The position numbers were made by a program, and so were the translations under genes. Shown here piece after piece: positions 17,702-26,871 of a DNA stretch of 64,000 nt; position 1 is the first letter of the stretch, and each line of letters opens with the position of its first letter. The stretch covers positions 18,471 through 82,470 of the forward strand of contig NZ_CVRU01000017.1 of the NCBI RefSeq assembly GCF_001261715.1, written 5' to 3'. The notes beneath the pieces are model-generated. The model was not told where the DNA came from and made no database searches. It was given only the letters and a program-made list of their open reading frames with translations. The DNA is from Dysgonomonas sp. HGC4 (GTDB lineage: Bacteria > Bacteroidota > Bacteroidia > Bacteroidales > Dysgonomonadaceae).

Positions 17702-19120
17702 ATGAGAAAGAAACTTTTTACAATACTTACTATTGTTTTAGGGACTATGTTTATGGTGTCTTGTGGCAGTGATGAGCCAAAGACAGAACCGATTACTCCA
17801 GTTGTTAATGAAGACATTTTGGGGATAATGACCAGAAATTACCTTTGGGCATTACCTACTGAACCTAATTTATATCAGGCGACAGAGCCTTTCTTTGGGT
17901 CATTGCTAAATGCAAAAGATGTTTACACTGATAATGGTAATAAGTATACATATTCAAAAATATCACCGGTAAGTGGTCAAGCAGGTACTGTTTATGATCC
18001 AGGGTTTGAGTATGCGATTAACAATTATAGAGATGATGCAAATCCAGGTAAAGTAATAACTTATTACGTAATTTTATATGTAAAACCACGTACTGTTGCT
18101 GCTGAATACCTTTTAAGAGGGTTGTATATTACAACTGTTAACGGCGAAGCCGTTACTGCTGCTAATGCACCAACATTATTATATGATGCATACAAAGATG
18201 GAAAAGCCGTTGATTTAATGATCAGAACCCCTCAGATTGTAGCAGAGAGAAAGATCACTATAACACCATATGGTAATTATGTTGAAGCTCCATTGCACAC
18301 TGCAAAAACATTAACTGCAGGAGCTCAAAAAGTGGGCTATGTACTATATAATCATTTTTCTTCGGGTACTAAGACTGGTGATTATACTTATGATAATGCT
18401 TTAGCTGCTCAATTGACCAAGTTCAATAATGAAAAAGTAACAACTCTAGTATTTGATGTTCGTTATAATTCAGGCGGAAGTGTTTCTGCTATTCAGGCTT
18501 TAGGAAGTGCTTTAGTAAAGAATCGTGATACTAGTAAAGCTTTTATAGAGCAATTATTCCGAGCTGATTTAGCTAACCCAAATATTCCTTTAAAATTTTT
18601 AGAGAAAACAGGGGGAAATACTGCTATACCTAAGTTGGGCGATCAATTAGAAAAGATATATATAATTACAGGGCAATCTACTGCAGGTGCATCGGAAGCT
18701 CTTATTAATGCTTTGAAAGCATATAATAAAGAAATTATATTGGTTGGAGAGCAGACTAAAGGACGCCCTGTTGCAACTAGTAATACTCAAGATGTTACAA
18801 AACAGTGGAATCTACGAATTGCTTTGTCCTATTTAGCAGATGTAAATAAGACCTACAATTATGCGAATGGTTTTACTCCAAATCATATTATTAAAGAGGT
18901 ACAAGCAAATGCTGATTTAAATGAGAATACAACTCTTTTAGGAGAATTGGGTACCGACAAAGAGATTATTCTTTCTCAAATCCTTAATATGATCAAAGGA
19001 AATCAGTTTGAAGCTGCTTCAGGTACAAGATCTGCAGGAATTGACAAAGAAGTGAAAACTTCATTATCTAGAAGACCAGGATCTAATGAAACTTCAGTAG
19101 AATTGATCGATCTTAATTAA
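17702..19120 (+). CDS. S41 peptidase-like lipoprotein, catalytic residues lost
   Basis: Lipoprotein of 472 residues with a lipobox ending at C21 (FMVSC), a PDZ-like region (about 120-180, GLYITTVNGEAV) and a C-terminal-processing-peptidase fold (FDVRYNSGGS near 258). Active members read T-A-S-A-S-E with the nucleophile at the first S, and GK in the lysine loop. Here the sequence is TAGASE with G329 in place of serine, and GEQTKGRPVA with R355 in place of lysine (a lysine is present two residues earlier). It may therefore be a pseudoenzyme that only binds peptides. The next gene is an intact paralogue. A terminator separates them. Confidence 0.8.
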   Translation: MRKKLFTILTIVLGTMFMVSCGSDEPKTEPITPVVNEDILGIMTRNYLWALPTEPNLYQATEPFFGSLLNAKDVYTDNGNKYTYSKISPVSGQAGTVYDPGFEYAINNYRDDANPGKVITYYVILYVKPRTVAAEYLLRGLYITTVNGEAVTAANAPTLLYDAYKDGKAVDLMIRTPQIVAERKITITPYGNYVEAPLHTAKTLTAGAQKVGYVLYNHFSSGTKTGDYTYDNALAAQLTKFNNEKVTTLVFDVRYNSGGSVSAIQALGSALVKNRDTSKAFIEQLFRADLANPNIPLKFLEKTGGNTAIPKLGDQLEKIYIITGQSTAGASEALINALKAYNKEIILVGEQTKGRPVATSNTQDVTKQWNLRIALSYLADVNKTYNYANGFTPNHIIKEVQANADLNENTTLLGELGTDKEIILSQILNMIKGNQFEAASGTRSAGIDKEVKTSLSRRPGSNETSVELIDLN

Positions 19121-19151
19121 TAAAATAAGACTTAGAATTTAAGTAATATAG

Positions 19152-19189
19152 AAAAGTGGCGGAATCTTTATTGATTTCGCCACTTTTTG
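19152..19189 (+). terminator. Terminator between the two S41-like genes
   Basis: Fifteen-pair stem with one G-U pair (19152-19166 with 19173-19187), six-base loop, T-rich end. It separates the two paralogues into different transcripts. Confidence 0.88.
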
Positions 19190-19314
19190 TGTTTCTAAGT
19201 GTATCGTTTTCTTAATTTTGTAAACAAAGATTAAATCTTTATATTTGCGATAGTCTGTAAATCACAAGACAGCAGATATAATCAATCCGAAGAGTCATTC
19301 TAAAAAAGATATTT

Positions 19315-20808
19315 ATGAAGATCAGATATTCGTTATTACTAATGGCTTGCATGAGCCTGATCACCTTTACTTCTTGTGAAGATAAGGATGATGAAGACAA
19401 TAATGGAGGAGGGAATTCTTCATTGTCAGATAATGAATATGTCAATAAATGGATTTATGAGCAGATGGATGAGTGGTACCTGTGGCGTGATCAGATGCCG
19501 AACGAAAGTAAGCTTAATTTAGATCAGGATCCGACAGCTTTTTTCAATAGCCTATTGTATGCCCGTGAAAGCACAAAGGGATATACATTCTCTACAATAG
19601 AAAGCACTCATGATAATATGTTGAAATCAGCCAGTCTTGATAATAACGGAGTATCGTCTGATCTGGGTTTTGAATATATTCCGGCTAGAACATCTTTAGC
19701 TGATTCTCCAATTGCTTTTATTGTGGTTTATATAAATAAAGGAACCAATGTGGCGGCTCAAGGAGAGCTCAAGAGAGGAGATGTTATTTTTAAAGTGGAC
19801 GATCAGGCAATCACGATGAATAACTATCAGACAATCTTGTATCAAAATAAGTCTAGTTATAAATTGGGCTTTGGCAATAATTTGCCAGCTAAAACAATAA
19901 CGATAACTTATAATTATGAAGAAAATCCGATATTTTTGGATTCTATTTATGTTGAGAATAATAAAAAAATAGGTTACTTGGTTTATAACTCCTATAAGAT
20001 GGGAGATAAGTCGTCTCGCGTTTATGATGTACAGATGGCTCAGATATTAACTAAGTTCCAGCAACAGGGAGTTACAGATTTAGTATTAGATTTACGTTAC
20101 AACTTAGGAGGCTATCTCGAATCTGCCAAAGTTTTGTGTAGTGCATTGGTTCCTAATAGAAGTACTAAGAATATACTTCAGATAAGTGGTTATAACTCGG
20201 TTAAGCAAGCACAAATAGAAGCTATGTCTACAGCTGCAAAAAACAGTTATTTATATGACTATTTTACTGATAATGTTGTAAATTTCAATACCGGAGGCAC
20301 TTTAACTTCGATACCTAAGCTAGGAGACCAATTGAAGAATATCTATATCATCGGAACGGGTAATACAGCATCAGCAAGTGAGATGACTATAAATGCACTG
20401 ACTCCGTACATTAAAGAAGCAGGTAAGAAAATTGTTCTTGTAGGAGAAACAACAATGGGTAAAAATGTAGGTTCATCTCCTCTTTCTAAGGATAATGATA
20501 CTCGAAATACTTATGTGTTGCATCCAATTTCATTTAAAACATATAACAAAGATAAGGAGTCTAATTATGATGCCGGATTTGATCCGGATATAGATGCAGA
20601 TGACTTTGAGTTGTTATTTACTCAAGGAGGAATGAAACCTTTAGGTGACAGGAATGAAACCATGCTAAATGTTGCAATTTCGAGTATTACAGGAGCTAGC
20701 AGAACTCGAACGGCAGCAGTAAGTACTGGTAACTATAAGAAATTACCAGGCTCTTCCTTAGAGCATAAACCAACAGCTTATCAACTGATAAGCAATAAAG
20801 GGAATTAA
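19315..20808 (+). CDS. S41 family C-terminal processing peptidase, lipoprotein
   Basis: Lipoprotein of 497 residues with a lipobox ending at C21 (TFTSC) followed by a very acidic linker. A PDZ domain (about 125-180, GELKRGDVIFKVDDQAI) precedes the protease core with LDLRYNLGGY near 260. The catalytic dyad is present: S353 in NTASASEM and K383 in ETTMGKNVG. Such enzymes cut exposed C-termini of envelope proteins at the periplasmic face or cell surface. Spacing between the two catalytic residues is about five longer than in E. coli Prc because of an insertion. Substrate unknown. Confidence 0.88.
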   Translation: MKIRYSLLLMACMSLITFTSCEDKDDEDNNGGGNSSLSDNEYVNKWIYEQMDEWYLWRDQMPNESKLNLDQDPTAFFNSLLYARESTKGYTFSTIESTHDNMLKSASLDNNGVSSDLGFEYIPARTSLADSPIAFIVVYINKGTNVAAQGELKRGDVIFKVDDQAITMNNYQTILYQNKSSYKLGFGNNLPAKTITITYNYEENPIFLDSIYVENNKKIGYLVYNSYKMGDKSSRVYDVQMAQILTKFQQQGVTDLVLDLRYNLGGYLESAKVLCSALVPNRSTKNILQISGYNSVKQAQIEAMSTAAKNSYLYDYFTDNVVNFNTGGTLTSIPKLGDQLKNIYIIGTGNTASASEMTINALTPYIKEAGKKIVLVGETTMGKNVGSSPLSKDNDTRNTYVLHPISFKTYNKDKESNYDAGFDPDIDADDFELLFTQGGMKPLGDRNETMLNVAISSITGASRTRTAAVSTGNYKKLPGSSLEHKPTAYQLISNKGN

Positions 20809-20839
20809 ATAGAATCATTTAATACTATATTTTAGAGTT

Positions 20840-20858
20840 GTAACAATACAATTGTTAT
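20840..20858. repeat. Small inverted repeat before thrA
   Basis: TAACAAT and ATTGTTA arms around ACA. It could be an operator or a weak end to the preceding transcript; there is no U-run. Confidence 0.3.
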
Positions 20859-20876
20859 ACCTACTTGGAAATAAAT

Positions 20877-20889
20877 AGGTCTGAGACCT
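20877..20889 (+). promoter_or_regulatory. AGGTCTGAGACCT leader hairpin (thrA)
   Basis: Five-pair hairpin AGGTC-TGA-GACCT, 53 bases upstream of the thrA ATG. Near-identical copies lie upstream of rpe (28167) and the GH13 gene (60155). Function unknown. Confidence 0.45.
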
Positions 20890-20942
20890 TTTATCAGAAT
20901 CTTTGAAAGAAAAAAGAATAAAATTTTAGACAAGACAGAGCT

Positions 20943-23387
20943 ATGAAAGTAATGAAATTTGGCGGAACGTCTTTAGGTTCTGCTCAAAACATATTGAATG
21001 TAAAGAAGATAATAGATGCCGAGAAAGGCTCTTTAGTGATTGTCGCGTCTGCTTTTGGAGGAATAACGGACAAGCTAATGGCTACCTCTTTGCTTGCTGC
21101 AGATGGTAATGCCTTGTATGAGACTAGCTTTAAAGAAATAATAGAAAGACACCTTACGATAATTCAGGAGATACACTTTGATAAGAAGGTTGAGGCTGAT
21201 CTGGTATCGAAAATTAACGTTCTATTGGATGAGCTTAGTAATATATTCAAGGGGGTTTATCTGATAAATGATTTGTCGCAACGTACATCCGATAAAATAG
21301 CAAGTTATGGAGAGAGACTTTCTTCTCTGATTGTGAGCTATGTTTTAGGTGATTTTGAATATCTGGATGCTATTCAATTAATAAAAACGAATTCAGCTTT
21401 TGGAAAACATACCCCTGATATAGAACTTTCGAGTTCTTTGATAAAGAATGCCTTTGCTACTTCGTCGGGTAAAGTATTAGTTGCCGGTTTTATCTCAGCA
21501 TGCAAATCTCGAAATGAGATTACCAATCTGGGTAGAGGTGGTTCAGATTATACAGCTGCTATATTCGCTTCGGCTTTAGATGCTGATGTGTTGGAAATAT
21601 GGACAGATGTGGATGGCTTTATGTCTGCTGATCCTAAGGTGATTAGTGGGGCTTATGTGATAGAACATCTGACATTTACCGAAGCTACAGAATTATGTAA
21701 TTTTGGTGCAAAGGTGATATATCCGCCTACAATATTTCCGGTCTATCATAAGAATATACCTATTCGTATAAAGAATACTTTCCATCCAGAATTACCCGGA
21801 ACATTCATATCTCATGATGGGGGTGAAAATAAGCGTAAGGCATTGATAAAGGGTATTTCTTCCATTGATGACACCTGTCTGCTTACGGTTCAAGGACTGG
21901 GTATGGTTGGTATCATTGGTGTCAACTACCGTATATTTAGAGCTTTGGCTAAAAATGCGATTAGTGTTTTTTTAGTATCACAAGCATCATCCGAAAACAG
22001 TACATCAATTGGGGTTCGTTCTGTGGATGCCGATTTGGCGGCACAAGTGTTGGAAGATGAGTTTGCGAACGAGATAGCTTTGGGTAGTATCAATAGAGTA
22101 CAGTTGGAGCGAGATCTGGCAACGGTTTCTATTGTTGGAGAAAACATGAAATATACTCCCGGTATTGCAGGGAAACTATTCGAAACTTTAGGTAAAAGCG
22201 GTATTAGTGTAGTTGCTTGTGCTCAGGGAGCTTCGGAGGTAAATATCTCTTTTGTTATTAAAAATAAATATTTGAGGAAAGCTCTGAATTCTATTCACGA
22301 TTCATTCTTCCTATCAGAATATAAGGTTTTGAATTTGTTTATTGTTGGAGGTACGGGTATTGTCGGAGGTCATTTAATTGAACAGATAAAAAAGCAGCAA
22401 CCTAAATTGAAACAACAATATTCTCTCAAATTGAATGTGGCCGGTATAGCAAACGGACGTAAAGCATTGTTCTGTCGTGAGGGTATTGATCTGGATAATT
22501 ATAGAGAACTTTTGGATAAAGAGGGCATAACCAGTTCTCCAAGTATCTTACAGGATAAGATATTGGATATGAATATCTTTAATGCCGTATTTGTTGACTG
22601 TACAGCAAGTGAGGCTGTTGCGTCGTTATATGATGGATTGTTGGCAAATAATGTATCGGTTGTTACTGCAAATAAGATTGCCGCATCTTCTCCTTATGAG
22701 AACTATTTGAAATTGAAAAATACGGCTCGTGAGCGGAATGTGAAGTTTTTATTTGAAACAAATGTAGGAGCAGGTCTTCCTATTATAAATACAATGAATT
22801 CCCTTACCAATTCGGGAGATAAGATTATAAAAATAGAAGCAGTATTATCAGGTACGCTTAATTTTATATTCAATACTATAAGTAAAGATATTCCATTTAG
22901 TAAGGCTGTAAAGATGGCTAAGGAGGCAGGATATGCCGAGCCCGATCCTCGTGTTGATCTATGTGGACAAGATGTAATCCGTAAATTGGTTATTCTGAGT
23001 CGTGAAGCCGGTCATAAAGTGGAACAAAAAGATGTAAAAGTGAAACTTTTTGTGCCTCAGAAGTATTTTGATGGAACACTCAATGAATTTTGGAGTAGCA
23101 TCAATGAAGTAGATAAAGGCTTCGAAGAAAGACGTCAGAATCTGGAAGCTGAAGGGAAACATCTTCGTTTTGTAGCTAAATATGAAGATGGTGAATGCGG
23201 AGTTGGTTTACAAGAAGTAGATATGAGCCATCCGTTCTATGAACTGGAGGGAAGCAACAATATAATTCAGATTACAACCGAACGTTACAACGAGTATCCT
23301 ATGATTATAAAAGGATATGGGGCGGGAGCAAGCGTTACTGCTGCCGGAGTATTTTCAGATATTATAAGTATTTCGAATGTGAGATAA
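20943..23387 (+). CDS. thrA: Bifunctional aspartokinase / homoserine dehydrogenase
   Basis: Two enzymes of the aspartate pathway in one chain of 814 residues: aspartate kinase at the N-terminus (MKFGGTSLGS at 4-13, NLGRGGSDYTAA near 195), two ACT-type regulatory segments (about 310-460) and homoserine dehydrogenase at the C-terminus, whose nucleotide-binding loop GGTGIVGGHL lies near 467 and whose catalytic region includes EPDPRVDLCGQDVIRK near 660-680. It commits aspartate to threonine, methionine and isoleucine. In many relatives thrB and thrC follow directly; here the next gene is nspC, so the threonine genes seem split. Feedback control by threonine is usual for the family and is inferred. 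Confidence 0.95.
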   Translation: MKVMKFGGTSLGSAQNILNVKKIIDAEKGSLVIVASAFGGITDKLMATSLLAADGNALYETSFKEIIERHLTIIQEIHFDKKVEADLVSKINVLLDELSNIFKGVYLINDLSQRTSDKIASYGERLSSLIVSYVLGDFEYLDAIQLIKTNSAFGKHTPDIELSSSLIKNAFATSSGKVLVAGFISACKSRNEITNLGRGGSDYTAAIFASALDADVLEIWTDVDGFMSADPKVISGAYVIEHLTFTEATELCNFGAKVIYPPTIFPVYHKNIPIRIKNTFHPELPGTFISHDGGENKRKALIKGISSIDDTCLLTVQGLGMVGIIGVNYRIFRALAKNAISVFLVSQASSENSTSIGVRSVDADLAAQVLEDEFANEIALGSINRVQLERDLATVSIVGENMKYTPGIAGKLFETLGKSGISVVACAQGASEVNISFVIKNKYLRKALNSIHDSFFLSEYKVLNLFIVGGTGIVGGHLIEQIKKQQPKLKQQYSLKLNVAGIANGRKALFCREGIDLDNYRELLDKEGITSSPSILQDKILDMNIFNAVFVDCTASEAVASLYDGLLANNVSVVTANKIAASSPYENYLKLKNTARERNVKFLFETNVGAGLPIINTMNSLTNSGDKIIKIEAVLSGTLNFIFNTISKDIPFSKAVKMAKEAGYAEPDPRVDLCGQDVIRKLVILSREAGHKVEQKDVKVKLFVPQKYFDGTLNEFWSSINEVDKGFEERRQNLEAEGKHLRFVAKYEDGECGVGLQEVDMSHPFYELEGSNNIIQITTERYNEYPMIIKGYGAGASVTAAGVFSDIISISNVR

Positions 23388-23494
23388 ATGCTTATGTATC
23401 TTTTTATTCCTTACCTAGGTGAAAGAATAATTATAGATTGTGAATCTAATATATAGTTATTGTTTCATAATAGTAATAGCTGAATAAAGCCTCA

Positions 23495-23536
23495 AAATTG
23501 TTTTATCCGATCAAAAGGATAAAGCAATTTTTTTAT
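23495..23536 (+). terminator. Terminator of thrA
   Basis: Fourteen-pair stem with one G-U pair (23495-23508 with 23517-23530), eight-base loop and a T7-rich end, directly before the nspC promoter region. Confidence 0.88.
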
Positions 23537-23539
23537 TAA

Positions 23540-23547
23540 TATCTTTG
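23540..23547 (+). promoter_or_regulatory. Probable -7 box of nspC
   Basis: TATCTTTG, matching TAnnTTTG, 27 bases upstream of the nspC ATG and directly after the thrA terminator. No clear -33 element. Confidence 0.45.
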
Positions 23548-23574
23548 TATTCTCAAATAAGTTATAAATAAAAA

Positions 23575-24717
23575 ATGATAGAAATACATAAAGTACCCTC
23601 GCCATGTTTTGTGATGGAAGAGGAATTGTTACGTAAGAATTTATCGTTGATAAAATCGGTAAAAGATCGTACAGGTGTCAATATAATATTGGCATTTAAG
23701 GCTTTTGCTATGTGGAAGTCTTTTCCTATTATCAGAGAATATATACCATATTCTACTGCTAGCTCGGTGTTTGAAGCGCAGTTGGCTTATGAGGAAATGA
23801 AGAGTCCGGCACATACATTCTCGCCCGCTTATACAAATGAAAATTTTCCAACATTTCTAAAATATAGTAATCATATTACATTTAATTCTTTAACTCAATT
23901 TGAGAGATTCTACCCTCAGGTTGAAGCTGATGGAAATAAAGTGTCGTGTGGAATACGTATCAATCCCGAATATTCGGAAGTTGAAACAGATTTGTACAAC
24001 CCATGTGCTCCCGGCTCTCGTTTTGGTGTAACACCTGAAGCTTTGGGTAATTGTTTACCTGAAGGTGTTGAGGGATTGCATTTCCATACGTTGTGTGAGT
24101 CTTCTTCTTATGATTTGGAAAAGACATTAAATGTAGTGACAGCTAAATTTGATAAATGGCTTAAGCAAGCTAAATGGTTGAATATGGGTGGTGGACATTT
24201 AATGACTCGTGATGATTATGATGTAGAGCATCTTGTTAAGTTGTTATTGGCTTTAAAGGAGAAGTACCCGCATCTTGAAATCATAATGGAGCCGGGAAGT
24301 GCTTTTGCTTGGCAAACCGGTGTTTTGGTTTCGACGGTTATAGATGTAGTGGAGAATCAAGGAATAAAAACTGCAATTCTGGATGTTTCTTTTGCGTGTC
24401 ATATGCCCGATTGTTTAGAGATGCCATATAAGCCAAAAATCAGAGGAGCATACCACGATCCGGTGGAAGGTAAGCCTACTTATCGAATGGGAGGTAATAG
24501 CTGTTTAAGTGGCGATTTTATGGGTGATTGGTCTTTTGACGAACCTCTAGGAATAGGAGATAAAATTGTATTTGAGGATATGATTCATTACACCATCGTT
24601 AAGACAACAATGTTTAATGGAATATCTCACCCGGCTCTTGCTTTGTGGCATCAAGATAACAAACTTGAGATATATAAAGAATTCGACTATACAGATTATA
24701 AGAATAGAATGAGCTAA
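23575..24717 (+). CDS. nspC: Carboxynorspermidine/carboxyspermidine decarboxylase
   Basis: PLP-dependent decarboxylase of the alanine racemase fold that turns carboxyspermidine (or carboxynorspermidine) into spermidine (norspermidine). It has 380 residues; the PLP lysine is K42 in LAFKAFAMW, and later blocks HFHTLCESSSY, MGGGHLMTRDDY, EPGSAFAWQTG and HMPDCLEMPYKP match the family. It belongs to the alternative polyamine route that uses aspartate semialdehyde, a product made downstream of aspartokinase, the gene just before. The partner dehydrogenase is not in the window. In gut Bacteroidetes this route supplies spermidine. Confidence 0.93.
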   Translation: MIEIHKVPSPCFVMEEELLRKNLSLIKSVKDRTGVNIILAFKAFAMWKSFPIIREYIPYSTASSVFEAQLAYEEMKSPAHTFSPAYTNENFPTFLKYSNHITFNSLTQFERFYPQVEADGNKVSCGIRINPEYSEVETDLYNPCAPGSRFGVTPEALGNCLPEGVEGLHFHTLCESSSYDLEKTLNVVTAKFDKWLKQAKWLNMGGGHLMTRDDYDVEHLVKLLLALKEKYPHLEIIMEPGSAFAWQTGVLVSTVIDVVENQGIKTAILDVSFACHMPDCLEMPYKPKIRGAYHDPVEGKPTYRMGGNSCLSGDFMGDWSFDEPLGIGDKIVFEDMIHYTIVKTTMFNGISHPALALWHQDNKLEIYKEFDYTDYKNRMS

Positions 24718-24754
24718 TTGGGATGAAAGTCTAAAATCAGTATAATTTAATTAT

Positions 24755-25030
24755 ATGTATATCTTCTATTTTCTGATTATCTGGAATATCGTTGTTTTCT
24801 TTCTATATGGATCGGATAAACGTAAAGCAAAGACTAATAAGTATAGAATTAGTGAAAAAACATTGCTCCTTAGTTCCTTTTTATGGGGAGCTATAGGAGC
24901 TTTTTTAGGAATGTATGTCTTTCATCACAAGACTAAGCATGTGAAGTTTAAAATTCTTGTTCCAATATTCTTAATTCTCAATTGTATCTGTTTCTACTAT
25001 TTCCGAGATTACCTTTTGATCAAATTATAA
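24755..25030 (+). CDS. DUF1294 membrane protein
   Basis: Small membrane protein of 91 residues with three predicted hydrophobic spans (about 2-18, 31-50 and 67-84). The DUF1294 signature is visible: GSDKRKAKTNKYRISEKTLL followed by GAIGAFLGMYVFHHKTKH. Function of the family is unknown. It lies 37 bases after nspC on the same strand and its end is only two bases from the end of the convergent methyltransferase-like gene. Confidence 0.88.
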   Translation: MYIFYFLIIWNIVVFFLYGSDKRKAKTNKYRISEKTLLLSSFLWGAIGAFLGMYVFHHKTKHVKFKILVPIFLILNCICFYYFRDYLLIKL

Positions 25031-25032
25031 GA

Positions 25033-25524
25033 TTAAAGATTCAGAGCTTTGTTTTCTTCTCTGATTCTTAAAGCTAACATTAATCCATTGAGCAAAGTAA
25101 AGATAATTGCTGTGTAATACAGATGAAATATAAGGGGTATAATTACGATTTCGGCAATGACTATAATATAATTAGGATGTTTAATGTATTTATAAGGACC
25201 TTTCTTTACCAAAGGAAAATGTGCTACTCGATAGATCTTTGTATTCCAGAATTTACCCAGTGAAAAAATAATCCAGACTTTTAAAGCCAAGAGCACAAAA
25301 AATAAAATAAGCAGCGGCAAACTATAAGCTGACACTCCAACAATGGAGTATTCAATAATTAAAGAGATAATAAAAAGGATGTGAAGTGCTACAATGAAAG
25401 GGTAGTGCTTTTGTCCATATTCTATTGCCCCATTTTGTAACAACCATTGTTCATTCTTTCGGGCAAGGAGTAGTTCTGCAATCCGTAATAGGATAATAAA
25501 TAAGATAAAAAAGGTAAATATCAT
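25033..25524 (-). CDS. Isoprenylcysteine carboxyl methyltransferase-like membrane protein (YpbQ-like)
   Basis: Integral membrane protein of 163 residues with about four to five spans. The C-terminal part has the ICMT-family SAM-binding pattern: FPLVKKGPYKYIKHPNY near 104-120 and REENKAL at the end. In Bacillus the homologous YpbQ (BpsB) is encoded next to the type III polyketide synthase BpsA and methylates its alkylpyrone products. Here it follows a type III PKS by 20 bases on the same strand, so an O-methyltransferase acting on the lipid-like product is the best inference. Confidence 0.82.
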   Translation of the reverse strand: MIFTFFILFIILLRIAELLLARKNEQWLLQNGAIEYGQKHYPFIVALHILFIISLIIEYSIVGVSAYSLPLLILFFVLLALKVWIIFSLGKFWNTKIYRVAHFPLVKKGPYKYIKHPNYIIVIAEIVIIPLIFHLYYTAIIFTLLNGLMLALRIREENKALNL

Positions 25525-25544
25525 ACTGTAAAGTGTTGTGAAGT

Positions 25545-26603
25545 TTATTTTCTCATTTGAAGTAAAACCATCTCACAAGAGAAGCCGGGGCCCATTGACA
25601 TCATTAAGCCATAACCATTCTCAAAACCTTTACTAAAGAATTTTTCTAATACGTACAATACGGTCGAACTTGACATATTACCATAACCTTGCATTATCTC
25701 GCGTGTGGTTTTCAGAAAATCGCCCTCTATGGCAAGTGCTTCCTGATAAGCTGTGAGTACTTTTTTACCTCCCGGATGGAAGATGAAGTTCTTAATATCC
25801 GCTAACTCTAATTGATTCTTAGCCAAGAATGAAGTGACGTCGTTTCTTACATTCTGAGCAATAATAGAGGGGATGCCGGATGAAAATAAAACTTTAAAGC
25901 CATTGTTTCCAAAGTCCCATCCCATAATATCAAGAGTGTCAAAATATAACTTACTTTGATTATCTACGAATGTAATTTCATTTTCTTTTTTTGTATGGTT
26001 GTCTCCCATGATGAGGCAGGCTGCAACTCCATCAGCAAATAAGCTGGCTCCTATAAAGTTACTTTTACTGAAATCATCACGCAGAAAAGTCAAAGAGCAT
26101 AATTCGGCAGTAACCAAAAGTACTACAGCATCGTTATTAGCTTTTGCTAAAGTACAAGCTTTTGCATACCCTGAAACACCGCCTCCACAACCTAACCCAA
26201 AAATAGCCATATGATTGATATGCTGATTAAGTCTCATTTTGTTGATTATAAGTGCATCCATACTAGGCGTGGCTAGGCCGGTGGTAGACACAAAAATAAT
26301 ATCGGTAATATCATCTTTGTTGATTTGTGCAGAAGATATACATTTTTCAATGGCATCAACGGAATATTCGAGGGTTAGCCGAATATATTCGAGATTCTGA
26401 TCTTGAAAAGTATGTACTTGGGAATAGTAGTCGAGTGGTTTGCAAAGATTTCTTGTTGCAATTTCTGTATGATCGAACGTACTTAGCATTCTTTCTACTT
26501 CGGGAAAGGACACAGCAAATAATTTTTTCGCATATTCCTTTACGTCTTGTTGATCTGTTTTGAAAGGGAAATCTATTTTGGAGATTGCTGCTAATGAAGG
26601 CAT
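25545..26603 (-). CDS. Type III polyketide synthase (chalcone synthase family)
   Basis: Homodimeric enzyme of 352 residues that extends acyl-CoA starters with malonyl-CoA without an acyl carrier protein. The complete catalytic triad is visible: C139 in IFGLGCGGG, H276 in FIFHPGGKK and N309 in GYGNMSSST, and the C-terminal loop GPGFSCE is conserved. Bacterial relatives with a GLGC(A/G)GG active site usually make alkylpyrones or alkylresorcinols from long-chain acyl-CoA. It is the first gene of a two-gene operon with an ICMT-like methyltransferase. The product cannot be deduced from sequence; a long-chain pyrone or resorcinol in the membrane is inferred. Confidence 0.92.
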   Translation of the reverse strand: MPSLAAISKIDFPFKTDQQDVKEYAKKLFAVSFPEVERMLSTFDHTEIATRNLCKPLDYYSQVHTFQDQNLEYIRLTLEYSVDAIEKCISSAQINKDDITDIIFVSTTGLATPSMDALIINKMRLNQHINHMAIFGLGCGGGVSGYAKACTLAKANNDAVVLLVTAELCSLTFLRDDFSKSNFIGASLFADGVAACLIMGDNHTKKENEITFVDNQSKLYFDTLDIMGWDFGNNGFKVLFSSGIPSIIAQNVRNDVTSFLAKNQLELADIKNFIFHPGGKKVLTAYQEALAIEGDFLKTTREIMQGYGNMSSSTVLYVLEKFFSKGFENGYGLMMSMGPGFSCEMVLLQMRK

Positions 26604-26774
26604 GGTTTTCTTGTTTTATATTAAGTAACAGTAAGTATTAATGCAATGTTGTTGTATTAAACAAGTAACAAGAGAGAATAGTTCTGTTTTTCGTCTTTAA
26701 GATTCTTTTAGTCAGGGTGTTTCTTTTTGTAATAAAGAGTTGATGTGTGGTGGATTATAATTGTTATTGCCTAA

Positions 26775-26827
26775 AAAATAAAAGGACTTCGGATAATAAG
26801 CCATTATATCCGAAGTCCTTTTATTTT
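26775..26827. terminator. Long perfect hairpin terminator before the type III PKS
   Basis: A perfect 21-bp stem (26775-26795 with 26807-26827) and an 11-base loop. The stem ends are A-rich on one side and T-rich on the other, so it can terminate in both directions; its job is to end the minus-strand DUF3298 lipoprotein gene at 26872. Confidence 0.88.
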
Positions 26828-26871
26828 ATCTTTTGCTGTCGGTCACTTACGTGGCTTGCAGCGAGCTAAAT

